A stretch of 64,000 bases of DNA from Paratissierella sp033809995 (GTDB taxonomy: Bacteria; Bacillota; Clostridia; Tissierellales; Tissierellaceae). Location of the stretch: NCBI GenBank assembly GCA_033809995.1, contig JAPXKQ010000003.1, positions 29,330 to 93,329 on the forward strand, read 5' to 3'. Shown here piece by piece: positions 52,347 through 62,214 of this stretch. The notes under the pieces were generated by a model. The model worked only from the letters and a program-made list of their open reading frames with translations. It did no database searches and had not been told where the DNA came from. The translations under genes and the position numbers were made by a program. Numbering within the stretch: position 1 is the first letter of the stretch; each line of letters begins with the position of its first letter.

Positions 52347-53223
52347 ATCAGGTTTTGTTACCGTAATCGGTAGACCTAATGTTGGAAAATCCACATTATT
52401 AAATAAAGTTATAGGTGAAAAAATATCTATAATATCAGATAAACCTCAAACTACTAGAAATAAGATACAGATGGTTTATACAGAAGAGGACTTTCAAATT
52501 GTATTTCTCGATACTCCAGGGATACAAATGCCTAAGAATGTTCTAGGTGAATATATGTTAAAAATCTCAAGAAGTACTTTAGAAGAGGTTGACATAGTGA
52601 CATTCATGGTAGATGAAAGCATGGAAATAGGTAAATTAGATAAATATATTCTAGAAGAGTTAAAGGCTATTTCTACTCCAATAATTCTTTTAATAAATAA
52701 GACTGATAAATTAAATGAAGAAGATGTTTTTAAACTGATTGAAAAGTATAATGATATGAACCTTTTTAAAGAGATAATTCCTATATCAGCAATAAACAAT
52801 GAAAATATCAATAAATATATAAAAGTCTTAAAAGAAATGCTGCCAGAAGGTCCTCAATATTTTCCAGATGACATGATAACAGATCAACCTGAAAGATTTA
52901 TTATATCTGAGATAATAAGAGAAAAAGCGCTTTTGAACTTGGATGAAGAAATACCCCATGGGATATTTGTGGAGATAGACAGTATGAAAACGAGAAAAGA
53001 CAAAGAATTGATAGACGTATATGCTAATCTCTATTGCGAAAAGGAATCTCACAAGGGAATCATTATAGGGAAAAATGGTAAAATGCTTCGAGAAATTGGA
53101 CAGAGTTCTAGGGAAGATATAGAAAAATTATTAGGAAGTAAAATAAATCTCCAAATTTGGGTTAAGGTTGAGAAGAACTGGAGGGAAAGAGAAAATAAAG
53201 TGAAATATTTTGGGTATAAATAG
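52339..53223 (+). CDS. era: GTPase Era
   Basis: The 294-residue ribosome-assembly GTPase has G1 GRPNVGKSTLLN, switch region PQTTRNKIQMV, DTPG, NKTD and the C-terminal KH domain with HKGIIIGKNGKMLREIG. Era binds the 3' end of 16S rRNA. Confidence 0.97.
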   Translation: MYKSGFVTVIGRPNVGKSTLLNKVIGEKISIISDKPQTTRNKIQMVYTEEDFQIVFLDTPGIQMPKNVLGEYMLKISRSTLEEVDIVTFMVDESMEIGKLDKYILEELKAISTPIILLINKTDKLNEEDVFKLIEKYNDMNLFKEIIPISAINNENINKYIKVLKEMLPEGPQYFPDDMITDQPERFIISEIIREKALLNLDEEIPHGIFVEIDSMKTRKDKELIDVYANLYCEKESHKGIIIGKNGKMLREIGQSSREDIEKLLGSKINLQIWVKVEKNWRERENKVKYFGYK

Positions 53224-53234
53224 AGGGTGTAAAA

Positions 53235-53981
53235 TTGATTAAAACAGAAGGAATTGTTTTAAATGAAATAAGGTATAAAGAAACCAGCAAAATATTAAAT
53301 ATATATACAGAAAAATTAGGTAAAATAACAGTTATGGCTCAAGGTGCCTTTAGACCAAAATCAAATTTAATAGCCAATACTCAACCTTTTGCTTTAAATG
53401 AATATATTTTTAGAAAAGGACAAAACTTTTACTATATCAATAATGCAGATGTCATAGATTCATATTATTCTATTCGAGAAAATATGGAAAGAATGATTTA
53501 TGGTTTTTACATTTTAGAATTAATCGAAAAATCTACCCCGATTGAAGAAGAAAATGAGAAATTATTCCTATTATTAAAAAAGGGGTTGAAAGTTCTTTCT
53601 GAATTGAAAAAGGATTATTTGAAATTTATAACTGCATATGAAATAAAGTTTATTTCTTTCCTAGGTTATAGACCATATATTCATAATTGTGTAAATTGTA
53701 ACAAAGAATTTAATACAAATATGAAGTTTAGCAATATTCTTGGGGGCTTGTTATGTGAAGATTGTTTTTCAGCAGATATATCATCTAGGGCGGTAGATTA
53801 CCAATTTGCTAAAGGGTTAAATGAATTAATATATTCATCATTTGATTCTTTAGATGATATTTCTATATCAAACAAAACATTAAACATTATTCATGATGTA
53901 TTAATAGACTATATTTTGTTAAATATAGAAAGAAAAGAGTTTAAATCTTTAAATATATTAAACTCAATAGGTGAATTTTAG
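53235..53981 (+). CDS. recO: DNA repair protein RecO
   Basis: The 248-residue protein has an OB-fold N-terminus (TEGIVLNEIRYKETSKILN, then GKITVMAQGA) and a zinc site (CVNCNKEF and LLCEDC). It loads RecA in the RecFOR pathway. TTG 53235 follows AGAGGGTG. Confidence 0.93.
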   Translation: MIKTEGIVLNEIRYKETSKILNIYTEKLGKITVMAQGAFRPKSNLIANTQPFALNEYIFRKGQNFYYINNADVIDSYYSIRENMERMIYGFYILELIEKSTPIEEENEKLFLLLKKGLKVLSELKKDYLKFITAYEIKFISFLGYRPYIHNCVNCNKEFNTNMKFSNILGGLLCEDCFSADISSRAVDYQFAKGLNELIYSSFDSLDDISISNKTLNIIHDVLIDYILLNIERKEFKSLNILNSIGEF

Positions 53982-54002
53982 AGTACTAACAAAGTATAAC
54001 TA

Positions 54003-54031
54003 TTGACAGGCATAAGTATTTTTGCTAAATT
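54003..54031 (+). promoter_or_regulatory. Sigma-A promoter of the glyQS T-box transcript
   Basis: TTGACA (54003-54008), a 17-nt spacer and TAAATT (54026-54031). Confidence 0.55.
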
Positions 54032-54059
54032 TATATTCATAATATAATTAAATTTATAC

Positions 54060-54285
54060 AATGATGAAGAAAGTAACCATTATTAATTATCCAAAGGGAG
54101 TCTGGTGTAGTGAGAACTAGATATAATTATTCTGGTGAAGGGAGCTTTGGAGTATAATTAATTAAGAGAATACCTAATACGGGAAGTAGGGGTGGGATTC
54201 CATGCCCGACCTAGGTATTAAATAGGGTGGAACCGCGGAAGGAGCCTTTCGTCCCTATGGGGATGATAAGGTTTTTGTTTTTTGA
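54060..54285 (+). promoter_or_regulatory. Glycyl T-box leader with terminator
   Basis: The 54003-54314 gap holds a T-box riboswitch. Seen are the GATGAAGAAAGTAA start of stem I, the T-box sequence AGGGTGGAACCGCG (54224-54237) and a terminator GCCTTTCGTCCC...GGGATGATAAGG with a T-run near 54272-54283. The candidate specifier is GGA at about 54141-54143 (tentative). Uncharged tRNA-Gly would stabilise the antiterminator and switch on glyQS. Confidence 0.9.
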
Positions 54286-54314
54286 ATTAAGTTATTATTT
54301 TAAGGAGGGTTTAT

Positions 54315-55202
54315 ATGTTTTTTCAGGATTTAATGCTGAAACTACTTAATTATTGGGGAGAAAAAGGATGTATAATAATGGAGCCATATGATGTAGAAAA
54401 GGGTGCAGGCACGATGAGTCCCCACACATTTCTTAGAGCATTGGGGCCAGAACCATGGAAGGTTGTATATGTAGAACCTTCAAGAAGACCAGCGGATGCA
54501 AGATATGGAGAAAACCCAAATAGAGTTTATCAACACCATCAGTTACAAGTAATATTGAAACCTTCACCTGAAAATGTTCAAGACTTATATTTAGAAAGTC
54601 TTAAGGCAATTGGTATAGATCCAATAAAGCATGATATAAGGTTCGTTGAGGACAATTGGGAGTCACCAACATTGGGTGCATGGGGTCTAGGTTGGGAAGT
54701 ATGGTTAGATGGGATGGAAATCACTCAATTTACCTACTTTCAACAGGTAGGAAGTATAAACTGTGATTTAGAATCAGCTGAGTTAACATATGGTCTAGAA
54801 AGAATCGCAATGTATCTTCAAGATGTTGATAATGTATTTGATATAAAATGGAATAAAAATATAAAATATGGTGATATATTTTTAAAAGCAGAATATGAAC
54901 ATTCTGTATATAGTTTTGAAAAAGCGGATATAAACACATTAAAAGGTCTATTCGATACTTATGAGGAACAGGCACATAAGACACTTGAAGATAATTTGAT
55001 ACTACCAGGATATGATTATGTTTTAAAATGCTCCCATACATTCAACGTCCTTGATGCAAGGGGAGCAATATCAGTATCAGAGAGAACAAATTATATCAGT
55101 AGGGTTAGAAATTTAGCAAAGGTTGCAGCATCTAAATATATTGAACAAAGGAAGAATATGGGGTTCCCATTGCTATATAAAGAGGTGAGCATTAATGAGT
55201 AA
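54315..55202 (+). CDS. glyQ: Glycyl-tRNA synthetase alpha subunit
   Basis: The 295-residue subunit begins FFQDLMLKLLNYWGEKGC and has PHTFLRALGPEPW, YVEPSRRPADARYGENPNR, FVEDNWESPTLGAWGLGW and VSERTNYISRVRNLA. It overlaps glyS by 8 bp. Expression is controlled by the upstream T-box. Confidence 0.97.
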   Translation: MFFQDLMLKLLNYWGEKGCIIMEPYDVEKGAGTMSPHTFLRALGPEPWKVVYVEPSRRPADARYGENPNRVYQHHQLQVILKPSPENVQDLYLESLKAIGIDPIKHDIRFVEDNWESPTLGAWGLGWEVWLDGMEITQFTYFQQVGSINCDLESAELTYGLERIAMYLQDVDNVFDIKWNKNIKYGDIFLKAEYEHSVYSFEKADINTLKGLFDTYEEQAHKTLEDNLILPGYDYVLKCSHTFNVLDARGAISVSERTNYISRVRNLAKVAASKYIEQRKNMGFPLLYKEVSINE

Positions 55203-57273
55203 GAAATATCTATTGGAAATAGGAGTAGAAGAATTACCAGCAGATTCTATTCATGATACAATTAAACAAATTGAAAATATTAGTAATGAATTATTAACAA
55301 AAGAAAGACTTATGTTTACGGATTTAGTAGTATATACAACACCAAGAAGATTGAGTTTAATAATCAATGGCTTAGAAGACAAGCAGGAGTCCCTCGAAGA
55401 AATTGTAAAAGGACCATCACTAAAAATTGCTTATGATAAAGAAGGAAATCCCTCCAAAGCCCTTATGGGATTTATGAGGGGTCAAGGCATAGATAAAAAT
55501 TCAATAATTATTGATAAGATAAACGGAGAAGATTATATCTTCGCGAAGATTATTAAGAGAGGTAAATCAGTAGAAGAAATACTTGCAAGTAATATGCCTG
55601 AGCTAATAAAAAGAATTTCCTTTCCAAAATCAATGAGATGGGGAGGAAAAAACATTAGATTTGCAAGACCTATAAGATGGATTGTATCTATATTAGATGA
55701 TAAAGTTATTCCTTTTGATTTGGAAGGGATTATTGCTTCAAATATTACAAGGGGTCATAGATTCCTAGGAAGTAGCAATATATTAATAGACAATGTAGAT
55801 AATTATTCGAAATTACTTAAAGAAAATTATGTAATAATCGATCAAAAGGAAAGAAAAGAGATAATAAAATATGGTTCTGAAAGATTGGTAAAGGAAAAGG
55901 GGGGTACTATATTACATGATGAGGATCTACTTGATGAAGTTACAAATATCGTAGAGTACCCAACACCAATTATTGGAAGAATAAAAGATGAATATTTAAC
56001 TTTACCTATGGATGTAGTTATTACACCGATGAAGGAACATCAAAGATATTTTCCAGTGGTAGATGATAAGAAGAGACTTTTACCATATTTTATAACAGTT
56101 AGAAATGGTGACGATAGATATACAGATATAGTTGTTAAAGGAAATGAAAAAGTTTTAGGTGCAAGATTAGAAGACGCAAAATTTTTCTATATGGAGGACA
56201 TAAAACATCCATTAGAAAATTATGTTGAAAAGTTAAACAATATAACTTTCCAAGAAAAACTAGGTACGCTATACCAAAAGACAAAACGACTTCAAAAATT
56301 GGCATCTAAGATTGGCAATTACCTAGAGGTTGGAGAGGAAACTGTAAAGAATATTGATAGGGCAGCTTATCTTTCCAAAGCTGATTTAGTCACCAAAATG
56401 GTTAGTGAATTTACCGAATTACAAGGTAAAATGGGTATGGAATATGCTAAACAATCAAAGGAGAATGAGATAGTCTCAATTGCTATTTTTGAACAATATT
56501 TACCAAGGTATTCTGGTGACCGCCTACCATCAACTACTGCTGGTTCTATATTATCAATTGCTGATAAATTGGATACAATTGCAGGTTTGTTTGCTATAGG
56601 GATACAACCTTCTGGCTCACAAGATCCATTTGGATTAAGAAGAAGTGCTCTTGGAATAATCAACATAATATTAGATAAAAAATGGAATGTTTCCTTAAGT
56701 GAAATAGTAGATTTTGCGTTGTATATATATGTTGAAGAAAATGGTTTAGCATTCGATTATAATAAGATTAAGTCTGAAATAATGGATTTCTTTATTACAA
56801 GAATAAGAAATATGTTCTTGGATATGAACATTCGACATGATATTATTGAAGCAGTTTTAAACACAAATATTGACGATATTTATGATTTAAAAATAAGGGC
56901 TTACAAATTAAATGATTGGTTAAATAAGGAAGGCTTGCAGGAAATTCTATCAGCCTTTAATAGAGTATCAACACTTGCATTAAAGGCGCCAAATGATGAA
57001 GTAAAGCGAGATTTATTAACAGAGGATGAATTAAATCTATATGATAGCTTCAACAATATTGAAGAAAAAGTACTTAATCTTATAGAAAAGAAAGAGTATG
57101 ACAAAGCATTAGACGTACTTGTAACTTTAAAAAATCCTATTGACAACTTCTTTGAAGATGTTATGGTTATGGTAGACGATGAAAGCTTGAAAAATAATAG
57201 ACTTGGACTTTTAAAAACAATTTACGATACTATGATGAAAGTCTGTGACCTATCAAAAATTAACAAGGCATAA
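55195..57273 (+). CDS. glyS: Glycyl-tRNA synthetase beta subunit
   Basis: The 692-residue subunit has LLEIGVEELPADSI, KGPSLKIAYDKEGNPSKA, FPKSMRWGGKNIRFARPIRW and PSTTAGSILSIADKLDT, with the C-terminal anticodon-binding domain. ATG 55195 lies inside glyQ. Confidence 0.97.
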   Translation: MSKKYLLEIGVEELPADSIHDTIKQIENISNELLTKERLMFTDLVVYTTPRRLSLIINGLEDKQESLEEIVKGPSLKIAYDKEGNPSKALMGFMRGQGIDKNSIIIDKINGEDYIFAKIIKRGKSVEEILASNMPELIKRISFPKSMRWGGKNIRFARPIRWIVSILDDKVIPFDLEGIIASNITRGHRFLGSSNILIDNVDNYSKLLKENYVIIDQKERKEIIKYGSERLVKEKGGTILHDEDLLDEVTNIVEYPTPIIGRIKDEYLTLPMDVVITPMKEHQRYFPVVDDKKRLLPYFITVRNGDDRYTDIVVKGNEKVLGARLEDAKFFYMEDIKHPLENYVEKLNNITFQEKLGTLYQKTKRLQKLASKIGNYLEVGEETVKNIDRAAYLSKADLVTKMVSEFTELQGKMGMEYAKQSKENEIVSIAIFEQYLPRYSGDRLPSTTAGSILSIADKLDTIAGLFAIGIQPSGSQDPFGLRRSALGIINIILDKKWNVSLSEIVDFALYIYVEENGLAFDYNKIKSEIMDFFITRIRNMFLDMNIRHDIIEAVLNTNIDDIYDLKIRAYKLNDWLNKEGLQEILSAFNRVSTLALKAPNDEVKRDLLTEDELNLYDSFNNIEEKVLNLIEKKEYDKALDVLVTLKNPIDNFFEDVMVMVDDESLKNNRLGLLKTIYDTMMKVCDLSKINKA

Positions 57274-57286
57274 AGTATTAAAAAGG

Positions 57287-57309
57287 AGTGTTTAATAACA
57301 CTTCTTTTT
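57287..57309 (+). terminator. Terminator after glyS
   Basis: AGTGTT-TAAT-AACACT followed by TCTTTTT. It overlaps the start of a larger palindrome. Confidence 0.65.
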
Positions 57310-57340
57310 AGTTGAAAAAAATTTTTCAACTAAAAAGAAG
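57301..57340. repeat. Perfect 19-bp inverted repeat ahead of dgt
   Basis: Arms at 57301-57319 and 57322-57340 (CTTCTTTTTAGTTGAAAAA and its complement) are separated by AA. It directly abuts a sigma-H-like -35 (AGGA at 57339-57342), so it could act as an operator or as a second terminator. Confidence 0.75.
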
Positions 57341-57363
57341 GATTATTTAAATTTATGTTGTAT
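57337..57363 (+). promoter_or_regulatory. Possible sigma-H type promoter of dgt
   Basis: GAAGGATTA, an 11-nt spacer and GTTGTAT (57357-57363) match the sigma-H pattern except for one base in the -10 (GTAT for GAAT). Weaker than the comEA and dnaG sites. Confidence 0.4.
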
Positions 57364-57404
57364 ATATAAAATGAGAGAGATTTTAAATCAATGAGGTAGA
57401 TAAT

Positions 57405-58421
57405 ATGAGTATTAGAGAACAAATTGAAGAATGGGAAGTAAATAAGCTATCTCAGTATGCTACATTGAGTAAGAATTCAAGAGGGAGAAAATCACCTGAA
57501 GAGAAATGTACTATTAGAACTGATTTCATGAGAGATAGAGATAGGATTATTCATTCAAAGTCCTTTAGAAGATTAAAGCATAAGACACAAGTCTTTATTG
57601 CACCAGAAGGTGACCATTTTAGGACAAGACTCACTCATACTTTAGAAGTATCTCAAATTGGAAGAACTTTAGCCCGTGCATTATGCCTTAATGAAGATTT
57701 AGTTGAGGCAATCTCATTGGGACATGATTTAGGACATACCCCTTTTGGGCACACTGGCGAAAGAGTATTAAACAATCTACACCCTCATGGATTTGATCAT
57801 AGTAAACAAAGTGTTAGAGTAATAGACTTTTTAGAACATGAAGAAAACAAAATTGGACTAAATTTGACATATGAAGTTCGAGAAGGTATAATAAATCATT
57901 CTGGAACTAATATAAGCAGTACATTGGAAGGACAAATAGTAAAATATGCTGATAGAATAGCATATATTAACCATGATATAGATGATGCAATTAGAGCAGG
58001 CATCATAAAAAAGTTTGACTTGCCCAAAAATTGCATTGAAATTTTAGGAGAAACACATGGTAAAAGGATAAATACTATGATTGTTGATATAGTAGAAAAC
58101 AGTTTGAATAAGGATTATATTTTAATGAGTGAAGAAATCAACAGTGCGACCAATAAATTAAGAGATTTTATGTTTGAACGTGTATATTTAAACAAAAAGG
58201 CAAAATCGGAGGAAGCCAAGGCTGAATATATCATTACAGAATTATATAATTATTATTTAAAAAATATGGACAAATTACCAAAAGAACATCTAAAAATATA
58301 TGATCATATAAATTCTGAAAATGAAGATATAATTTGCGATTACATAGCAGGTATGACAGATAGATATGTTGTAAATATTTTTACAAACAATTTTGTACCT
58401 AAACCTTGGGAAAAATTTTAA
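57405..58421 (+). CDS. dgt: dGTPase-like HD phosphohydrolase
   Basis: The 338-residue protein begins IREQIEEWEVNKLSQYATLS and has RSFRRLKHKTQVF-like SKSFRRLKHKTQVFI, RTRLTHTLEVSQIGRTLARAL, LGHDLGHTPFGHTGE and KYADRIAYINHDIDDAI. These are the HD-domain motifs of dNTP triphosphohydrolases. It stands just before dnaG-rpoD, as in many Firmicutes. Confidence 0.93.
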   Translation: MSIREQIEEWEVNKLSQYATLSKNSRGRKSPEEKCTIRTDFMRDRDRIIHSKSFRRLKHKTQVFIAPEGDHFRTRLTHTLEVSQIGRTLARALCLNEDLVEAISLGHDLGHTPFGHTGERVLNNLHPHGFDHSKQSVRVIDFLEHEENKIGLNLTYEVREGIINHSGTNISSTLEGQIVKYADRIAYINHDIDDAIRAGIIKKFDLPKNCIEILGETHGKRINTMIVDIVENSLNKDYILMSEEINSATNKLRDFMFERVYLNKKAKSEEAKAEYIITELYNYYLKNMDKLPKEHLKIYDHINSENEDIICDYIAGMTDRYVVNIFTNNFVPKPWEKF

Positions 58422-58426
58422 AAAAA

Positions 58427-58453
58427 GAAGGATTTTTAAAATTTATGTCGAAT
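58427..58453 (+). promoter_or_regulatory. Sigma-H type promoter of dnaG-rpoD
   Basis: GAAGGATTT (58427-58435), an 11-nt spacer and GTCGAAT (58447-58453) match the sigma-H consensus fully. In Bacillus the rpoD (sigA) operon also has a sigma-H-dependent promoter. Confidence 0.65.
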
Positions 58454-58494
58454 AATGATATTAAATGATTTGGTAGGTGTTAAAAGGTGATGAT

Positions 58495-60300
58495 ATGACA
58501 TTATATATAAGTGATGAAATCATTCAAAAAGTTAAGGAAGACAGTGATATTGTAAATATAATATCCGAATATATGCAGCTAAAAAAGACAGGGTCCAATT
58601 ATGTGGGTCTGTGTCCTTTTCATAATGAAAAAACTCCATCTTTTACAGTTTCTGAAACTAAGCAATATTATCATTGCTTTGGATGCGGAGAAGGAGGAGA
58701 TATAGTTACATTTATAATGAAAAAGGAAAATCTAGAATTTCCTGACGCAGTTAAATTTTTAGCGGACAAGCTAGGTATTGAAATAGAAGATAGTAATATC
58801 AAAGTTAATGATAAAGATGATAAAGATAAAACCTATGAAATAAATAAAGAGGCAGCAAGGTATTTTTATAATAATTTAATTAAAAATGCTTTTGCATTGG
58901 AATATTTAAGAAAACGAAATGTTACTATAAAAACCATAAGACAATTTGGTTTAGGTTTTTCATTAAATAGTTGGGATAGTTTGTACAAATATCTTAATCA
59001 AAAAGGTTATACTGACGATGAAGTTGAGAAAACAGGACTTATTGGCAAGAAAAGTGGCAATAATGGATATTACGATAAGTTTAGAAATAGAATAATATTT
59101 CCTATTATTGATACTAGATCAAGGGTTATAGGATTTGGGGGTAGGGTGTTAGATAATTCCCATCCTAAATATTTGAATTCGCAAGATACAATTGTTTTTA
59201 ATAAGGGTAACCATTTATATGGTTTAAATTTATTAAGTAAATATTCAAATAGAAAAAGGATTCTCCTTGTAGAAGGATATATGGACGTGATTTCTTTATA
59301 CAGTAAAGGTATAAACTATAGCGTAGCTAGTCTTGGTACAGCCCTAACTGATAGGCAATGTAAGCTTATTAAAAGATATGGAGAAGAAGTATATATCTGT
59401 TATGATTCAGATTTAGCGGGTATCAATGCTACCTTAAGGGCTATAGATTTATTACTAAAAATTGATGTACAACCTAGGATTATTTCTTTACCCAAGGGTA
59501 TGGATCCAGATGATTTCATAAATAAAAAAGGTTTGATTGAATTTGAAAAACAATTTAATAATTCTCTACATCATATTGATTTTCAAATTAATATAATTAG
59601 GGATAAGTATAATTTAGAAAAGCTAGAAGAAAAGGTGGATTTTACTAAAGAAATAGCAAAACTAATAAGGGCTTTAAAAAGTCCTATAGAGCAAGATGCC
59701 TATATTGATAAAATTTCAAGTAAAACAGGCATATCAAAAGAAGCAATTGAAAAAGAAATAAGAGGTAGATACTATAAAAAAAATGAGCCAAGTAAAGGTA
59801 AAATTATTAAAGAAAAAATAAAACCAGTACAGACCATCTTGCCAAAAGCTCAAATGAAGGCAGAAATGGATATAATTAGGCTATCAATCATAGATAAAGA
59901 TTATTATGAAATAATAAATGATCGATTAAAACCTAACAATTTTGAGTGCATAGAATGCAGAAAAATATATGAAATAATTGCTAAGGCATATGAAAATGAA
60001 GAAAAAATTGATGAAAAGGTATTATTTGTAAAGACATTGGAAATACCTAATTTAGATAAGAAAACTATAGAAAGTATCTTTAAAAATACATTAAATTATC
60101 AACCTACAAATATAAATAAAATATTAGATGACTTAATCAATACTATATTAATTAGTAATTTACTCAATCAAAGAAAAGAACTTATTGTTAAAATAGAGGA
60201 GCTTGAAAAAATCAAAAGAAATAAAGATGAAGAATCATTATTATTAAAGCTTTGTTTAGAATTGACAGCGCTAAATAAAGAAATTGATCTCATTAATTGA
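58495..60300 (+). CDS. dnaG: DNA primase
   Basis: The roughly 601-residue primase has the zinc-binding domain (CPFHNEKTPSF...CFGCGEGGDIVTF), the RNA polymerase core with RIIFPIIDTRSRVIGFGGR, TOPRIM motifs (LVEGYMDVISL, CYDSDLAG) and a C-terminal helicase-binding domain. ATG 58495 after AAAGGTGATG is preferred over GTG 58477. Confidence 0.96.
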   Translation: MTLYISDEIIQKVKEDSDIVNIISEYMQLKKTGSNYVGLCPFHNEKTPSFTVSETKQYYHCFGCGEGGDIVTFIMKKENLEFPDAVKFLADKLGIEIEDSNIKVNDKDDKDKTYEINKEAARYFYNNLIKNAFALEYLRKRNVTIKTIRQFGLGFSLNSWDSLYKYLNQKGYTDDEVEKTGLIGKKSGNNGYYDKFRNRIIFPIIDTRSRVIGFGGRVLDNSHPKYLNSQDTIVFNKGNHLYGLNLLSKYSNRKRILLVEGYMDVISLYSKGINYSVASLGTALTDRQCKLIKRYGEEVYICYDSDLAGINATLRAIDLLLKIDVQPRIISLPKGMDPDDFINKKGLIEFEKQFNNSLHHIDFQINIIRDKYNLEKLEEKVDFTKEIAKLIRALKSPIEQDAYIDKISSKTGISKEAIEKEIRGRYYKKNEPSKGKIIKEKIKPVQTILPKAQMKAEMDIIRLSIIDKDYYEIINDRLKPNNFECIECRKIYEIIAKAYENEEKIDEKVLFVKTLEIPNLDKKTIESIFKNTLNYQPTNINKILDDLINTILISNLLNQRKELIVKIEELEKIKRNKDEESLLLKLCLELTALNKEIDLIN

Positions 60301-60317
60301 GTAGGGAGGAACTTGAA

Positions 60318-61469
60318 TTGGAAGAAAACAATAAAGACCTAGTTAAAAGTCAAAAAGATAAATTAGAAGCTGAGAAAAAGTTAATATCAAAGGGGAAAAA
60401 GAATGGTATTTTAACATACAAGGAAATAATGGATACATTAGAAGAAATTCTTATGGAACCAGAAGAAATTGATGATTTATATCAAAAAATAGAAGATGCT
60501 GGTATTGATATAATTGGAGATAAAGTAGAAGAATTATTATTAGAAGATGACGACGATGATTTGGATAAGGACTTAGATAAAGATCCAGAAAAGGACTTTG
60601 AAGATATTAGGGAAGATGATTTATCTGTTCCAAAAGGTGTAAGCATTGATGACCCAGTAAGAATGTATTTAAAAGAAATAGGTAAAATTCCACTATTAAC
60701 TGGAGAAGAAGAAATAGAATTGGCCAAGAGAATGGAAGAAGGAGATGAAACAGCTAAGAAGAAGCTGGCGGAAGCCAATTTAAGACTTGTTGTAAGCATT
60801 GTAAAACGCTATGTTGGTAGGGGTATGCTATTTTTAGATTTAATCCAAGAGGGTAACCTAGGATTGATGAAAGCTGTTGAAAAATTTGAATACAAAAAAG
60901 GTTTTAAATTTAGTACCTATGCAACTTGGTGGATTAGACAGGCAATAACAAGGGCTATAGCAGACCAAGCTAGAACAATTAGAATCCCTGTTCATATGGT
61001 TGAAACAATAAATAAACTAGTTAGAGTTCAAAGACAATTAGTTCAGGAATTAGGAAGAGACCCTTCACCTGAAGAGATAGGTAAAGAAATGAATTTAGAT
61101 GTTGAAAGAGTGCGTGAGATTATGAAAATAGCTCAAGAGCCAGTTTCTTTAGAAACACCTATAGGTGAGGAAGAAGATAGTCATTTAGGGGATTTTATTC
61201 CTGATGAAGATGTGTTGGCACCTGCTGAGGCAGCTACATTTACTATGCTTAGAGAACAATTGATTGATGTATTAGACAGTTTAACTCCGCGGGAACAAAA
61301 GGTTCTAAGGCTTAGATTTGGTTTAGACGATGGAAGAGCAAGAACATTAGAAGAAGTAGGAAAAGAATTTGATGTTACTAGAGAAAGAATTAGACAAATT
61401 GAAGCTAAAGCTTTAAGAAAATTAAGACATCCAAGTAGAAGTAAAAAATTAAAGGATTTTTTAGAATAG
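60318..61469 (+). CDS. rpoD: RNA polymerase sigma-A factor
   Basis: The protein of about 383 residues has an N-terminal region with a very acidic stretch (EDDDDDLDKDLDKDPEKDF), region 1.2 (DPVRMYLKEIGKIPLL), region 2 (DLIQEGNLGLMKAVEKFEY and YATWWIRQAITRAI), region 3 and region 4 (VTRERIRQIEAKALRKLRHP). TTG 60318 after GGGAGG is preferred; the upstream TTG at 60297 overlaps dnaG. It is the primary sigma factor. Confidence 0.97.
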   Translation: MEENNKDLVKSQKDKLEAEKKLISKGKKNGILTYKEIMDTLEEILMEPEEIDDLYQKIEDAGIDIIGDKVEELLLEDDDDDLDKDLDKDPEKDFEDIREDDLSVPKGVSIDDPVRMYLKEIGKIPLLTGEEEIELAKRMEEGDETAKKKLAEANLRLVVSIVKRYVGRGMLFLDLIQEGNLGLMKAVEKFEYKKGFKFSTYATWWIRQAITRAIADQARTIRIPVHMVETINKLVRVQRQLVQELGRDPSPEEIGKEMNLDVERVREIMKIAQEPVSLETPIGEEEDSHLGDFIPDEDVLAPAEAATFTMLREQLIDVLDSLTPREQKVLRLRFGLDDGRARTLEEVGKEFDVTRERIRQIEAKALRKLRHPSRSKKLKDFLE

Positions 61470-61470
61470 T

Positions 61471-61498
61471 AAAGATTCGCGTTTTTGCGAATCTTTTA
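61471..61498 (+). terminator. Terminator after rpoD
   Basis: AAAGATTCGC-GTTTTT-GCGAATCTTT followed by T. Confidence 0.8.
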
Positions 61499-61518
61499 AC
61501 TTAGAAAGGAAGATATTT

Positions 61519-62214
61519 TTGAGATTATCAAATAGACTTATGGAGATAGCAAGCTTAGTGCCACACAACTCAATAGTTGGGGATGTAGGTACAGATCATG
61601 GATATATACCTGTGTATCTGATTAGCAATAATATATCAAAACACATAATAGCAACAGATATAAGTCAAGGTTCCTTAAACAAGGCTATAAATTATGTAAA
61701 AGAGCTTCAATTTGAAAAGAAAATAGAAACCAGATTGGGAAATGGGTTAGAAATTTTCAAACCTTTCGAAATAGATACAGTAATTATTGCTGGTATGGGT
61801 GGTCTATTAATAAAAGAAATACTAGAACAAAATATAGAAATGACAAACTCTATAACTAATTTTATATTACAACCAATGATAGCTAGTCGTGAGCTAAGAG
61901 AATATTTGATAAACAGTAAATTCAAAATTGTCAAGGAAACTCTGGCAAAGGAAGATGATAAGTTCTATGAAATAATCTATGCAAAAAAAGGCATTGATTA
62001 TATTGATAAGGATATATATTTTGAAATTGGCAAATCCTTAATTATTGATAATCATCCGCTACTAAAGGAATTTATTGAATATAAAATACAGAGCACATTA
62101 AATATATTAAAGGATTTGGAAGGTATTTCATCCGAAAAAGGAAGGGCAAGATACGAAGAATTAACAGATAAGCTAAAAGGCTATAGGGAGGTGCTAACAG
62201 AAATTGAAAGCTAG
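61519..62214 (+). CDS. trmK: tRNA m1A22 methyltransferase TrmK
   Basis: The 231-residue SAM-dependent enzyme begins RLSNRLMEIASLVP and has the SAM motif VGDVGTDHGYIPVYL, IATDISQGSLNKA and IIAGMGGLLIKEIL. It methylates A22 in tRNA D loops. TTG start after AAGGAAG. The rpoD-trmK-nif3 order is standard. Confidence 0.93.
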   Translation: MRLSNRLMEIASLVPHNSIVGDVGTDHGYIPVYLISNNISKHIIATDISQGSLNKAINYVKELQFEKKIETRLGNGLEIFKPFEIDTVIIAGMGGLLIKEILEQNIEMTNSITNFILQPMIASRELREYLINSKFKIVKETLAKEDDKFYEIIYAKKGIDYIDKDIYFEIGKSLIIDNHPLLKEFIEYKIQSTLNILKDLEGISSEKGRARYEELTDKLKGYREVLTEIES

